Shown: piece by piece, positions 15,985 to 25,197 of the stretch | Layout: each line of letters opens with the position of its first letter | Position numbering within the stretch: the stretch's first letter is position 1 | Origin: Streptomyces sp. BR123 | Lineage (GTDB): Bacteria > Actinomycetota > Actinomycetes > Streptomycetales > Streptomycetaceae | DNA length: 42,846 nt | NCBI RefSeq assembly: GCF_013401435.1 | Contig: NZ_JACBGN010000030.1 | Location: forward strand, 1 to 42,846 | Reading direction: 5' to 3' | Translations under genes and position numbers: made by a program | Notes under the pieces: generated by a model | The model's input: only the letters and a program-made list of their open reading frames with translations | Told to the model about the DNA's origin: nothing | The model's database searches: none

Positions 15985-17430
15985 GTGGGCGAACGCACGT
16001 GCCCACCCACGCACGGCCGTGCCAGCGCGGCCCGGACCGTCGGCATCGGGAGCTGCAAGCGCATGTACCTGGCGGACCGCTCCGCGCCCGGCGGCACCAA
16101 GGGCGTACCGGGCGGCGGGCCCGCCGCCCGGTCCCGCGCCGTCGCCCCGGCCGTCCTCGCGCTGGGCACGGTCAGCCTGATCACCGACGTCTCCTCCGAG
16201 ATGGTCAGCGCCGTCCTGCCGCTGTACCTGGTCGCCGGGCTGGGACTCAGCCCGCTCGGCTTCGGCGCGCTGGACGGCCTGTACAACGGGGTCAGCGCGC
16301 TGGTGCAGCTGGCCGGCGGCCACCTCGCCGACCGGGTCCGCAACCACAAGCTGGTCGCCGGCATCGGCTACGGCCTGTCCGCCCTGTGCAAACCCCTGCT
16401 GTTGCTCGCCCACAGCCTCGGCCCGGTGAGCGTCGTCCTCGCCCTGGAACGCACCGGGAAGGGGCTGCGCACCGCCCCGCGCGACGCGCTGATCTCCCTG
16501 TCCACCCCGCCCGGGGCGCAGGGCCGGGCCTTCGGCGTGCACCGCGCCATGGACACCGCCGGGGCCCTGCTCGGGCCCCTCGCGGCCTTCCTCATCCTGG
16601 GCGCGGCGGTCGACGGGTACGACGCCGTCTTCGGGGTCAGCGGCTGCGTGGCCGTGCTCGGGGTGGTCGTGCTCGTGCTGTTCGTCCCGTCCGGCGGCGG
16701 GCCCGGCACCGGACGGGAGAAGTCCGGATCCGCCGGCGGGGGTGCCCGCGCGGAAGCCCCGTCCTCAGCCTCGGCAGCCGGTGCCTCCGCGGGGCCGGAG
16801 GCGGCCAGCCTGCGGGAGGCGCTGTCCCTGCTGCGCCTGCCCCGGCTGCGCGCCCTGGCGGCCTGCGCCGTCCTGCTGGGGCTGACCACCGTCAGCGACG
16901 CCTTCCTGTACCTGCTGCTGCAGGACCGCACCGGGATCGGCGAGCGCTGGTTCCCGCTGCTCCCCCTCGGCACCGCCGCGGTGTTCCTGCTGCTGGCCGT
17001 TCCCGCCGGCGTCCTCGCCGACCGGATCGGGCGCCGCACGGTGTTCCTCACCGGACACGCCCTCCTGCTGGCCGGGTACGGGCTGCTGCTGTGGGCGCCC
17101 GGCTGGCCGGCCCTGCCGTTCCTGGTCCTCGTCCTGCACGGCTTGTTCTACGCCGCCACCGACGGGGTGCTGCCCGCCGCCGTCGGTGCGGCCGTGCCCG
17201 CCCGGCTGCGGGCCACCGGGCTCGCCGTCGTAGGCACCGGCCAGGCGCTGGCCCGCTTCGTCTGCTCGCTCGCCTTCGGCGGCGCGTGGACGCTGTGGGG
17301 GCCCGGCCCCGCTCTCGCCGCCGCCGCGGCCGGCCTGTGCTGCTGCGCGGCCGTCGCCGGCCTCGTACTCCGCCCCATCGGACCGGACGGCGCTCCCGCC
17401 GCGGCCCGACGCTCCCGAGGAACCCGATGA
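15985..17430 (+). CDS. MFS transporter
   Basis: An integral membrane permease of 481 residues with about twelve hydrophobic helices in two halves, split by a Gly/Ser/Ala-rich loop near residues 235-275. The MFS signature between TM2 and TM3 is visible as 'GGHLADRVRNHKLV', with the second copy 'AGVLADRIGRRTVF' after the central loop. 'LERTGKGLRTAPRDALI' resembles the conserved loop of the tetracycline/drug-type MFS group. The GTG at 15985 lies 9 nt after TAGGGT (15970-15975), a plausible -10, so the transcript may be nearly leaderless. ATG at 16063 is an alternative start. The last codons overlap the next gene (ATGA), tying it functionally to the propeller-like protein. Substrate unknown. Confidence 0.85.
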   Translation: MGERTCPPTHGRASAARTVGIGSCKRMYLADRSAPGGTKGVPGGGPAARSRAVAPAVLALGTVSLITDVSSEMVSAVLPLYLVAGLGLSPLGFGALDGLYNGVSALVQLAGGHLADRVRNHKLVAGIGYGLSALCKPLLLLAHSLGPVSVVLALERTGKGLRTAPRDALISLSTPPGAQGRAFGVHRAMDTAGALLGPLAAFLILGAAVDGYDAVFGVSGCVAVLGVVVLVLFVPSGGGPGTGREKSGSAGGGARAEAPSSASAAGASAGPEAASLREALSLLRLPRLRALAACAVLLGLTTVSDAFLYLLLQDRTGIGERWFPLLPLGTAAVFLLLAVPAGVLADRIGRRTVFLTGHALLLAGYGLLLWAPGWPALPFLVLVLHGLFYAATDGVLPAAVGAAVPARLRATGLAVVGTGQALARFVCSLAFGGAWTLWGPGPALAAAAAGLCCCAAVAGLVLRPIGPDGAPAAARRSRGTR

Positions 17431-18440
17431 CGCGCTCCCGCCGCCTGCTCGTACTCGCCCTGGCCGTGCTGCTCCTCGGCGGACTCGCCGTCGTGCTGGT
17501 GGTGCGCGCCGCCGCCCGCACCGAGCAGACCCGGGAGGGCGACCCCGCGGTCGCCGGGGGCCGGGTCACCCTGGACCGGCCGGACGGGCTGGCCTTCCTC
17601 AACGGCGCGCAGGGCCCGCACCGCGGCTCCCTCGTCTCGGTCGCGGCGCGGGAGCCCCAGGGCGGGCGCACGGCCTCGGGCCTGAACTGCAAGCGCTTCC
17701 ACGCGGCCGGCGGAACCGGGGTGTGCCTGGTCTCCACGCCGGGCGCGCTCGCCCAGGACAACCGGGCCGTGGTCGTCGACCGGGAGCTGCGCACGGTGCG
17801 CAGCTTCCCGCTCGCGGGCACGCCCTCCCGGGCCCGGGTCTCCCCGAGCGGCCGGTTCGCCGCGTGGACCGTCTTCGTGTCCGGGGAGTCGTACGGCTCG
17901 GCGTTCTTCTCCACCCGCACGGCGATCGCGGACACCCGGACCGGGGCCCTGGAAGGGGACCTGGAGAAGTTCTCCGTCGTGCTCGACGGCAAGCCCTACG
18001 CCGCGGCGGACGTGAACTTCTGGGGCGTCACCTTCGCCAGGGACGACGACACCTTCTATGCCACGCTCGCCACGGCCGGCCAGACGTACCTGGTGAAGGG
18101 CTCGATCACGCAGCGCAGCGTCACCACGCTGGCCCGGAACGTCGAGTGCCCCTCGCTGTCTCCCGACGAGACGCGGATCGCGTACAAGAAGCGGGTGCAG
18201 GGCGGCGCGCAGCTGTGGCGCGAGCACGTCATGGACCTGCGGACGCTCCGCGAGCACCCGCTCGCGGAGAAGCACAGCGTGGACGACCAGGCCCTGTGGC
18301 TCGACGACCGCACCGTGGCGTACGCCCTGCCCTCCGAGGGCGCGGCGGACACCTCGGACCTGTGGACGGTCCCGGCGGACGGCACGGGCGCCCCCCGCCT
18401 CCTGGCCCCGTCCGCCTCCTCACCGACCCGCCTCGGCTGA
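17427..18440 (+). CDS. Membrane-anchored TolB/WD40-like beta-propeller protein
   Basis: A 337-residue protein with one N-terminal hydrophobic helix (about residues 6-27, preceded by 'MTRSRR') and the rest outside the cytoplasm. The sequence has propeller-blade features: 'RARVSPSGRFAAWTVF' and 'CPSLSPDETRIAYKKRV' match TolB-like repeats, and 'SVDDQALWLDDRTVAYALP' is a third blade-like unit. It has no catalytic motif. The ATG overlaps the stop of the MFS gene, so the pair is an operon. It may bind a ligand or partner of the transporter at the outer face, which is inference. Confidence 0.75.
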   Translation: MTRSRRLLVLALAVLLLGGLAVVLVVRAAARTEQTREGDPAVAGGRVTLDRPDGLAFLNGAQGPHRGSLVSVAAREPQGGRTASGLNCKRFHAAGGTGVCLVSTPGALAQDNRAVVVDRELRTVRSFPLAGTPSRARVSPSGRFAAWTVFVSGESYGSAFFSTRTAIADTRTGALEGDLEKFSVVLDGKPYAAADVNFWGVTFARDDDTFYATLATAGQTYLVKGSITQRSVTTLARNVECPSLSPDETRIAYKKRVQGGAQLWREHVMDLRTLREHPLAEKHSVDDQALWLDDRTVAYALPSEGAADTSDLWTVPADGTGAPRLLAPSASSPTRLG

Positions 18441-18467
18441 CGGCCCTTCCGCGCCGACGGGACCTCC

Positions 18468-18489
18468 GCCCGGGAGGCGGCACCCGGGC
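18468..18489. terminator. Hairpin between convergent genes
   Basis: A 7-bp stem (GCCCGGG / CCCGGGC) with an 8-nt loop lies in the 58-nt gap between convergent genes ending at 18440 and 18499. It is probably a shared terminator without a T-tract. Confidence 0.4.
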
Positions 18490-18498
18490 GACGGGGGC

Positions 18499-21400
18499 TC
18501 AGCGGCGCCGTCCACGCCGTACCTTCAGCTCCCCGAACCGGGGCACATCGCCGTCGCGGACCCGCTGCCAGGCCCGCCGGTAGAGGGCGGCGACCGGTTC
18601 GGCCGGGACCAGCACGCCGAGGAGCGGCACCCGACCGGCGAGCAGCCCGTACATCGGCGTCTTCCACTCCTCCAGGGGCAGCGAGGGCGAGTCGGGCTCC
18701 ACCCAGCCGCCGGGGAGGAACAGGGTGCGTCCGGCCCGGGTTCGGGCGGCCGTGACCACCAGGTCGGTGGCGGCCAGTTCGGCGCGGGCGGCCTTGAGGC
18801 GGGCCGGCTTCCAGCCGGTCCACCGGGCCGTGTTCCGGTCGGTGGGATCGGGCATCGCCAGCAGCATCAGGTACAGCACCGCCGCGTCCGCGCCCAGGCC
18901 GTACGCCGCCCGTACCTCGGCCACCAGCTCCGGCACCGACCGGCCCGGGTCCTGCGGCCACCACGTCCCGTCCTTGTCCGCCGTCCCCGCCGCCGGGGCA
19001 CCCGGGTCGGCGAGGAGCGACGCGAACCGCGGCTCGTGGACGCAGCGCAGGGCGGCCTCCACCGGCAAGGGCCGCTGGTCGGTGGGGCGCAGCAGCGGCA
19101 CGTACGGGTCGCTGCCGGTCGAGTCCAACAGGCTCGGCCGCAGCGCCGGCACGGAGGTCCCCTCGGTGAGGGGCAGGACCACCGCTCCGTACTCCTCGAA
19201 GTGCTCGGACGTACCGGTCGGCGCGCCGGCGGCCCTGCGGAACTCCGCCGGGGCGGTGAACGCGCCGATCTCCAGCAGCAGCTGCGGGTGGGCGAGCCGC
19301 TGCCGTACGGCGGTGAGCGCCGCCGGCAGGAGGGCCCGGAGCGGGTCGCCGGCCGGCAGCCGGTGGGCCAGCCAGGCGGCCATGGCCACGGCACCGGTCA
19401 GCACCTCCGGGGAGAACGCCCCGGCGTCCGGCACCCGGAGCACCGCCCGCCCGTCCCTGACCTCCCACGGCACGTCGGTGCTCAGCTGCGGGGCGGCGGC
19501 CGGGTCGAGCACCGCGGGCAGGGAGCGCAGGGCGGGCCACCAGGTACCGACGCCCCGGTGGGCTTCGTTGGTCAGCCACTCCGGGACCGGGACGCGGCGG
19601 CCGACCCGCCGGTTCCACACCTCGGCGGCGGCGGCCACGTCCGGGCCGTCGGTCCACAGCCGGGCCGGGTCGGCGGGCAGCAGGGCCGCGACGAGGGACC
19701 GGCGCAGGTCGGCGGCGAGGCCCTTGAGGTCGTCGCGTGCCACGGCGGCGTCGCCGGCCTTGACGCCGATCGCCTCCCGCTGTCCTGCGGTCAGGAAGCT
19801 GTGCTCGTGGTGGTCCACGGCGGGCAGGCCGGCGACCACCAGCCGGGCCAGGGTGCCGGACACGCCGGTGAGCCGGGCGAACTCCTCGGCGGCCGCCGGC
19901 CGCCCGGGGGCGGGGCCCCGCAGCGCGGCCTCGTCGAGGAAGCGGGTCAGCCAGTCGGGCCGGCGCCCGGGGTCGCCGAGGAGGGTGTGCCGGCGCAGGG
20001 TGTAGGGCCCCGGCACCGTGAACCGGCCCGCAGGGTCGTACTGGACGGCCTCGAGCTCGAAGCCGTCGCCCGTCGGCTCGCAGTCCCAGCCGGTGGCGAG
20101 GAAGGCCCCGCCGCCGAGGGGGAGGATGCTGTTGCGGTACGGATGGCGTGCGGTGACCGGCTTGTTCAGGAGCTCCCGCCGGGCCAGGTGGATGCGGGCC
20201 AGGCGCCACCGGCCGCCGGCCGCGGAGGCCAGGCCCAACCGGTCGACCTCACGCAGCAGGGCCAGCAGGGCTTCGCGCTGCTCATCGGCGATGCCTGCGG
20301 CGACCGCCCGGTAGGCGAGGACGGCCGGCTGCTCCAGCAGCCGGTGCCAGGCCAGCAGGGTGGACGGCAGGCACGGCATCTGGGTGTGCAGCAGGCCGGG
20401 CTCGGCGGCGGCACCGGTGTCCGCACCGGCAGCGGCGAAGGCGGACAGGTTGCGGAAGACGTTGTCCTCCTGACCGCCGCCCCAGCCGTAGTGGACGGCT
20501 CCGGTCAGTCCGGACAGCGCCTGCTCCAGCAGGTGGTCCGAGGGGCGAGGCGGGGTCTGCCCGCCGTCCGCCCCGCCCCGGGTCCCGGAGGCGGGGCGCG
20601 CGCAGAAGGCTTCCAGTGCTGCCCGCTGGTCCAGGGCGAAGCGGACCCAATCGGCGACGCCCCGGACCAGTACGGGATCGGTGATCTGCGGCAGCGCGTC
20701 CCGGACCGGGGCGGGCAGCATGTCGGTCCCCTCGGTGCCGTCCGCGGTGCCTGCGGCTTCCCGGGCTGCGGCGGCCGCGGCGAGCAGTGCCGCCGCGGCG
20801 TCCCGGTCCACGGCGCGCAGCGCCGCCGAGCCCTCGGGGTCGCGCGGGCGCAGGCAGAACCAGTGTCCGGCGGGCGGCATGTCGTTCACGCTGACGCCGG
20901 CGGCGGTGCGGTGGCGCGAGCAGGCCGTGACCACGCCGTCCGGGTCGGTGAGCCGGAAGTACTGCCCGTACCCGGACAGCGCGCGCGGACGCTCGTCGCC
21001 GGGGAAGGTGACCGCGGCGAGCGGGAGTCCGCCGCCCTCGGGGACGGAGACGCTGCGTCCGGCTGTGTCGCAGGCCCGCCGGCCCTGCCCGGGCACCTCC
21101 GCGACGCGCCAGCCGAGGAGGCCGTCCACGGGTGCGCCGAGCACCGAGCCCGCGACGGCGGGCGCGGGCCGCAGCCAGCTGCTGTCGGCGCACAGGGTGC
21201 TGCCCTCGGGCAGGCCCTGCACGGCGTCGGCGAGGAAGCCGGGCAGGGAGCGGCGGCCCAGGGCGTTCCGGGCCGGGTCGTAATCGGCCCAGCCGGCGGG
21301 CTCGTCCGCGCTGTCCCAGGCCCAGTACGAGACTCCGTCGGACAGGATCGGGCGTTCGTCCGGCAGCGCGGTGTCGCCACGGTGCAGGACGCCCGCGCCG

Positions 21401-23454
21401 GTGGTGAGACCGCCGTCGGCCAGCGGCAGGGCGGTGTGCCGGGGGCTCAGCCGCCAGGGGTCCTTGCCGGTGTCCACGGTGAAGACGCGGTCGGGGGCGG
21501 TGTGCCAGTAGCCCTGCGCTTCCCTGTCGCCGTACGAGGGCCGCCAGCAGACCAGCAGCGCCCCGTCGACGTAGTGGAAGCCGAGGTGGCGGCTGGCGGT
21601 GCCGGGGGTGCGCAGGTCGTGCACCAGAACGGTGGAGTGGGCGTCGATCACCCGCACCTGCCGTTCGTTGGCCACGATCAGGTGGGGCCAGGCGGCGACC
21701 ACGGTCAGGTCGCGGTGGACCCGGCGCGGCGCCAGCTCGTCGACCGCCTCCTCCCAGGCCGGCCAGGTCAGTTCCTCGAACAGCCCGCCGTTCAGGGTGC
21801 GGGCCAGCAGGGACTCGACGTCGGTGGCGGCAGCGGCGGCCACTTCCTCCTCGGCGAGGGCCAGTGCCTCGGCGGGCAGCCAGGTGAGGCGGCCGAGGGC
21901 CTCCGGTATCCCGGGCAGTCCGGTGTCGGCGCAGGCCAGGGCCACCTCGCGGACCCACTCGGCGAGCATCGGGCGGCCGCCGGGCGACTCGGCCAGGCGC
22001 AGGATCACGTCGTGGGCGGACTCGTTGCCGCTGTAGATGTACAGGGCACGCTTGAAGGCGGGCCGGAACCGCTCGTCGGCAGCGAGCCCCAGGAGGTCGC
22101 ACGGCTTCTCCCGGGCCGCCCAGTCGGCCAGGTCGAGCACATCCCGTTCCCCTGGTGCGGCGACGGGGATGCCCAGGGAGAGGAGCCGGTCGAGCAGGGC
22201 GATGTCCTGGATGCCGATCCTCAGGGCTGGCTCCTCCCGGCCCGGCGCGGCCAGTTCGGCGCGCAGCCGGTCGGCCGAACGCTCCACCACGTCGAGCAGG
22301 AGCGGCAGCTCGGACCGGGCGCCCCAGCCGGCGTGGCGGGCCGCGTGGAACCGCTCCAGCCAGCCGCTGGTGCCGTCGGCGCAGCGTTCCGCGGCGGCGG
22401 GCGCCTCGGAGGCCAGTGCGGCGGTGGCGCCCGCTTCCTCCAGGACCTCCAGCCACAGGGCGGCCATCTCGCCGTTGTCATTGCCGCACTCCGGCACGAG
22501 GGACAGCAGGGCGCCGCGCACGGCGGGCTCCCGGCGGGCGAGGGCGGCCAGCGCGGCCCTGTGGGCCTTCCACCAGGCGGCGTTCGCCCGGGGGAAGGCG
22601 GGCAGCGGCAGCAGCTCGGCGAGGTACTCCTGCTCGGCCTCGGCCGGGTCGAGTCCTGCCGCGCGGGCAAGGCGGCGCAGGGGGGCGGCAGCCTGCGCCG
22701 AGGGCGCCATCCCGCCGACGGTGCGGCGTATGCACAGGCGGCGGAAGCGCTCGTACGCCTCCGGCGCGGGAACCCGCGCCTCCAGTTCCTTGCCGTGGCC
22801 GGTGAGCACCCGTACCGGGAGGGCGCCGGCCAGTGCGAATTCGAGGAGGACGGCGTCGAGGCGGTCCTCGTCGACGGGGAGTCCGTGGCTGGTCTCGCTC
22901 TTGCGGGCCCGGGCGAACAGCTGTGCCGCGAACGCGGGGTTGTCGGCGGCGAGGAAGAGGCGTGCGGCCTCCTCGCAGACGAGGGGCAGGAAGTGCGGCA
23001 GGGAGCCGGCCAGCCGCTCCGCCAGGTCGTGGCAGGCTGCCAGGGCGGCCTTGGGCCTGCTCCTGGCCTGGTGGGCGATCCGCTCCAGTTCGGGTACGAG
23101 GGCCAGGGCGTGGTACCCGTCCTGCGGGTGGTGGACGAGCAGCCACTCCGGGAATCCGAGGGTCCGGCGGCGGCCGAGGCCGACCGCGGCCGGCTCGCCG
23201 TCGGGCTCCAGGCCGAGGAAGCCGACGGCGAGGTCCTCGGCCGCGCCCAGTTCGGCGGCGGCGAGCCGGACCACGACTCGGCCGTCGTCGGCGAGGCCCG
23301 GGTGGCGGTAGGCGCGGGCGGTGAGCTCCACGGCCTCGGGCCCGGCGTCGTCCGTGCCGTACGGGAGGACCGCGCCGGCCTTGAGCAGCAGTTCGGCCTC
23401 GCTCGCGCAGTCGCGTCTGCCCGCCGTGGTGCTGACGGTGGTGCCGACGGTCAT
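18499..23454 (-). CDS. Giant uncharacterised actinobacterial protein (1651 residues)
   Basis: I do not recognise a family with confidence. There is no signal peptide and no clear TM helix, so it is probably cytoplasmic. Residues of about 100-560 are Ala/Leu/Glu-rich and look like helical repeats. Residues of about 590-860 are rich in Trp, Tyr, Gly and Asp ('HLGFHYVDGALLVCWRPSYGD', 'LSDGVSYWAWDS') and suggest beta-propeller-like sheets. The rest is again Ala-rich and ends in a basic tail ('KVRRGRRR'). I chose the ATG at 23454 because a G-rich purine stretch precedes it. An ATG 69 nt upstream is possible. It stands alone, between a convergent gene and an unrelated lipoprotein gene. The long ORF on the opposite strand is a mirror of this gene. 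Confidence 0.72.
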   Translation of the reverse strand: MTVGTTVSTTAGRRDCASEAELLLKAGAVLPYGTDDAGPEAVELTARAYRHPGLADDGRVVVRLAAAELGAAEDLAVGFLGLEPDGEPAAVGLGRRRTLGFPEWLLVHHPQDGYHALALVPELERIAHQARSRPKAALAACHDLAERLAGSLPHFLPLVCEEAARLFLAADNPAFAAQLFARARKSETSHGLPVDEDRLDAVLLEFALAGALPVRVLTGHGKELEARVPAPEAYERFRRLCIRRTVGGMAPSAQAAAPLRRLARAAGLDPAEAEQEYLAELLPLPAFPRANAAWWKAHRAALAALARREPAVRGALLSLVPECGNDNGEMAALWLEVLEEAGATAALASEAPAAAERCADGTSGWLERFHAARHAGWGARSELPLLLDVVERSADRLRAELAAPGREEPALRIGIQDIALLDRLLSLGIPVAAPGERDVLDLADWAAREKPCDLLGLAADERFRPAFKRALYIYSGNESAHDVILRLAESPGGRPMLAEWVREVALACADTGLPGIPEALGRLTWLPAEALALAEEEVAAAAATDVESLLARTLNGGLFEELTWPAWEEAVDELAPRRVHRDLTVVAAWPHLIVANERQVRVIDAHSTVLVHDLRTPGTASRHLGFHYVDGALLVCWRPSYGDREAQGYWHTAPDRVFTVDTGKDPWRLSPRHTALPLADGGLTTGAGVLHRGDTALPDERPILSDGVSYWAWDSADEPAGWADYDPARNALGRRSLPGFLADAVQGLPEGSTLCADSSWLRPAPAVAGSVLGAPVDGLLGWRVAEVPGQGRRACDTAGRSVSVPEGGGLPLAAVTFPGDERPRALSGYGQYFRLTDPDGVVTACSRHRTAAGVSVNDMPPAGHWFCLRPRDPEGSAALRAVDRDAAAALLAAAAAAREAAGTADGTEGTDMLPAPVRDALPQITDPVLVRGVADWVRFALDQRAALEAFCARPASGTRGGADGGQTPPRPSDHLLEQALSGLTGAVHYGWGGGQEDNVFRNLSAFAAAGADTGAAAEPGLLHTQMPCLPSTLLAWHRLLEQPAVLAYRAVAAGIADEQREALLALLREVDRLGLASAAGGRWRLARIHLARRELLNKPVTARHPYRNSILPLGGGAFLATGWDCEPTGDGFELEAVQYDPAGRFTVPGPYTLRRHTLLGDPGRRPDWLTRFLDEAALRGPAPGRPAAAEEFARLTGVSGTLARLVVAGLPAVDHHEHSFLTAGQREAIGVKAGDAAVARDDLKGLAADLRRSLVAALLPADPARLWTDGPDVAAAAEVWNRRVGRRVPVPEWLTNEAHRGVGTWWPALRSLPAVLDPAAAPQLSTDVPWEVRDGRAVLRVPDAGAFSPEVLTGAVAMAAWLAHRLPAGDPLRALLPAALTAVRQRLAHPQLLLEIGAFTAPAEFRRAAGAPTGTSEHFEEYGAVVLPLTEGTSVPALRPSLLDSTGSDPYVPLLRPTDQRPLPVEAALRCVHEPRFASLLADPGAPAAGTADKDGTWWPQDPGRSVPELVAEVRAAYGLGADAAVLYLMLLAMPDPTDRNTARWTGWKPARLKAARAELAATDLVVTAARTRAGRTLFLPGGWVEPDSPSLPLEEWKTPMYGLLAGRVPLLGVLVPAEPVAALYRRAWQRVRDGDVPRFGELKVRRGRRR

Positions 23455-23595
23455 GTGGGTCCCGCCCCCTTCGGTCGTTGTGGCCGAAGTACGGTGCGGC
23501 GGCCCCCGCGTCCCGAGCATCACCCCCTGAGCTGCGGTACGGAGGGACTTTAGCGCCCCCCACCGACAGCGGTGCCGCCCTGCCGGTCAACGGGT

Positions 23596-23640
23596 GAGGG
23601 GCGGTACGGGCGGCGGGGTGTGCCGTCCGTACCGCCCCTC
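23596..23640 (-). terminator. Very strong hairpin downstream of lipoprotein gene
   Basis: A 14-bp perfect stem continues through one G-T wobble into a further 4 bp, with a 7-nt GGGGTGT loop, about 19 pairs in all. It lies 57 nt after the stop of the lipoprotein gene on the minus strand and before the giant gene. It is a good candidate for a factor-independent terminator even without a U-tract. Confidence 0.68.
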
Positions 23641-23665
23641 TCAGGGACCGCCGGGGTGAGCTCGG

Positions 23666-23706
23666 GTCAGCTCGCGGTCAGCTCGCGTCAGCTCGCATCA
23701 GCTCGC
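23666..23706. repeat. Four tandem 10-11-bp units at 3' end of lipoprotein gene
   Basis: Four copies of (G/A)TCAGCTCGC, the first with an extra G, run from the intergenic region into the last codons of the lipoprotein gene. On the coding strand each unit contains GAGCTGA, so the array places TGA triplets in several frames just after the true stop. Confidence 0.6.
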
Positions 23707-25197
23707 GGTGCGGCCCGAGACCAGCGGCCACTCGCGGTTGAGGGATCCCAGCGGGATCTTGCGCTCGAACAGCGGGGTGCCGAAGAGGGACAGCTGGAGC
23801 TGGAGGTTGCCGCTCAGGTCGAAGCCGCCGTAGAGGGCCCACGCGCCGCTGACGGAGGTCTTGCCGTCGGTCGAGGCGGAAGCCTTGGCCTCGGCCTCGC
23901 CGCGCAGGTACGGGGCGAAGTCCGCGGAGACGCCGACGGCCCCGTACAGGCCGATGGACGCCTCGGCGCCGAGGGCGCCCTTGACCTTGCCGGAGGCGGT
24001 GACCTCGGCCTTCACCGGGGTGCTCTTGACGTTCGAGGTGCTGACCGGGCTCCAGCCCTTGCCGGTGGCGTAGCTGCCGCCGACGCGGAAGTCGCCCTTG
24101 ACGTCCTGGCTCACCTCGAGCGTGACGCGGCCGTCGGCTTCCACCTGGACGTAGCAGGTGAGGTCGAGGTTGACGACGACGGGGACGGGGCCCACCTGGA
24201 TGACGGGCGCCGCGTGCAGCTTCGCGAACGGGATCCGCTTGGGCGATCCGGTGCTCGCGGCGGCGTGCCCCTTGAGGCTCCACTGCGAGGACCAGTCACC
24301 GCTCATGCCGAGGAAGGCCGTGCGCGGGCCGACGCCGCCCGAGCCGTCGTAGGCGAACTCCACGGTCGGGGCGAGCTGGACGAATCCGTTGACCGAGGCG
24401 CCGGCCGAGACCGGGGCGCCCGGTGCGGTCTCGATCGGCGCGTTCACGTCGAGCCGCAGGTTGCCGAGGGGCAGCTTGGCGCCCTCGGGGCCGAACTTCA
24501 TGCCGCCGGTCTTGGCCCAGGAGAAGTCGACGCCCTTCATCAGGGGCTCGACCGTGATCGCGGACGGGTCGACGGGGACCTTGCCGTCGGCCTTGTCGTC
24601 GTTCAGGACCGAGGCCAGCGTCGTGGGGGCCGTCTTGACCTCGGTACCGCGGTCGGTCTTCCCGACGACCTCGGTGACCTTCGCGAGAAGGCCGTTGGGG
24701 GCGCCGGGCGCGGGGGCGCTGGCGATGACGTCGCCGACGGCGACCGGCTTGTCGGCCGCCGGGGCCTGGCTCTGGCTCTGGCTCGGCGAGGCCGACGAAC
24801 CGGGCGCGTTCTGCGGGGCCTTGGAGCTCGGGGGGTTCTTCGTGGGGGCAGAGCTCTGCGGAGCCGGGCTCTGCGGAGCCGGGCTCTGCGGAGCCGGGCT
24901 CTGCGGAGCCGTGGCTATGACGGCCCGGCCGGTCTTCTGGTCGAAGGAGGCGACCTTCAGCGCGGACTTCTCCGGGGTGCCCTTGCCGGCGCCGACCCGG
25001 GCGATCTCCACCGGTGCGGGCGCGCCCTGCGGAGCTGCGGCCACCTCGAGCTGCTGCGTACCGTCGGCCACAGGGGTGGGGTTGGCCGGGTCGGCGGGGG
25101 CTGCGGCACCGGTGTGCGTGGCCGAAGAGCAGCCTGTGACGGTGAGCGCCAGGGTGGTTATGCCGGGCAGCAGGAAGCGTCTGGCGAGCATGCGCAC
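23698..25197 (-). CDS. Secreted lipoprotein with Pro/Gln/Ser linker
   Basis: A 499-residue lipoprotein. The N terminus 'MRMLARRFLLPGITTLALTVTGCSS' has a lipobox TVTGC with the lipidated Cys at residue 23. Residues of about 98-145 are a flexible Pro/Gln/Ser linker with repeated APQSP units. The C-terminal half (about 210-490) is Gly/Ser/Val-rich with alternating hydrophobic residues ('KVKGALGAEASIGLYGAVGVSADF', 'LQLQLSLFG'), as in beta-rich or barrel-like extracellular proteins. No enzyme motif is visible. The GTG start is preferred over the ATG two codons later because GAAGG lies about 10 nt upstream. Its promoter region contains inverted repeats. The function is unknown. Confidence 0.8.
   Translation of the reverse strand: MRMLARRFLLPGITTLALTVTGCSSATHTGAAAPADPANPTPVADGTQQLEVAAAPQGAPAPVEIARVGAGKGTPEKSALKVASFDQKTGRAVIATAPQSPAPQSPAPQSPAPQSSAPTKNPPSSKAPQNAPGSSASPSQSQSQAPAADKPVAVGDVIASAPAPGAPNGLLAKVTEVVGKTDRGTEVKTAPTTLASVLNDDKADGKVPVDPSAITVEPLMKGVDFSWAKTGGMKFGPEGAKLPLGNLRLDVNAPIETAPGAPVSAGASVNGFVQLAPTVEFAYDGSGGVGPRTAFLGMSGDWSSQWSLKGHAAASTGSPKRIPFAKLHAAPVIQVGPVPVVVNLDLTCYVQVEADGRVTLEVSQDVKGDFRVGGSYATGKGWSPVSTSNVKSTPVKAEVTASGKVKGALGAEASIGLYGAVGVSADFAPYLRGEAEAKASASTDGKTSVSGAWALYGGFDLSGNLQLQLSLFGTPLFERKIPLGSLNREWPLVSGRTAS
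24854..24913. repeat. 15-bp in-frame tandem repeat encoding APQSP
   Basis: Four tandem copies of the 15-mer CTCTGCGGAGCCGGG, the last diverging at its end, encode the APQSP linker of the lipoprotein. Being in frame, copy-number change would alter linker length only. Confidence 0.75.

Noticed and set aside
19036..23553. A 1505-codon open frame on the plus strand opposite the giant gene
   Set aside because: It is a GC-bias mirror of the minus-strand gene: low-complexity Gly/Gln/Arg composition, no domains, no ribosome-binding site.
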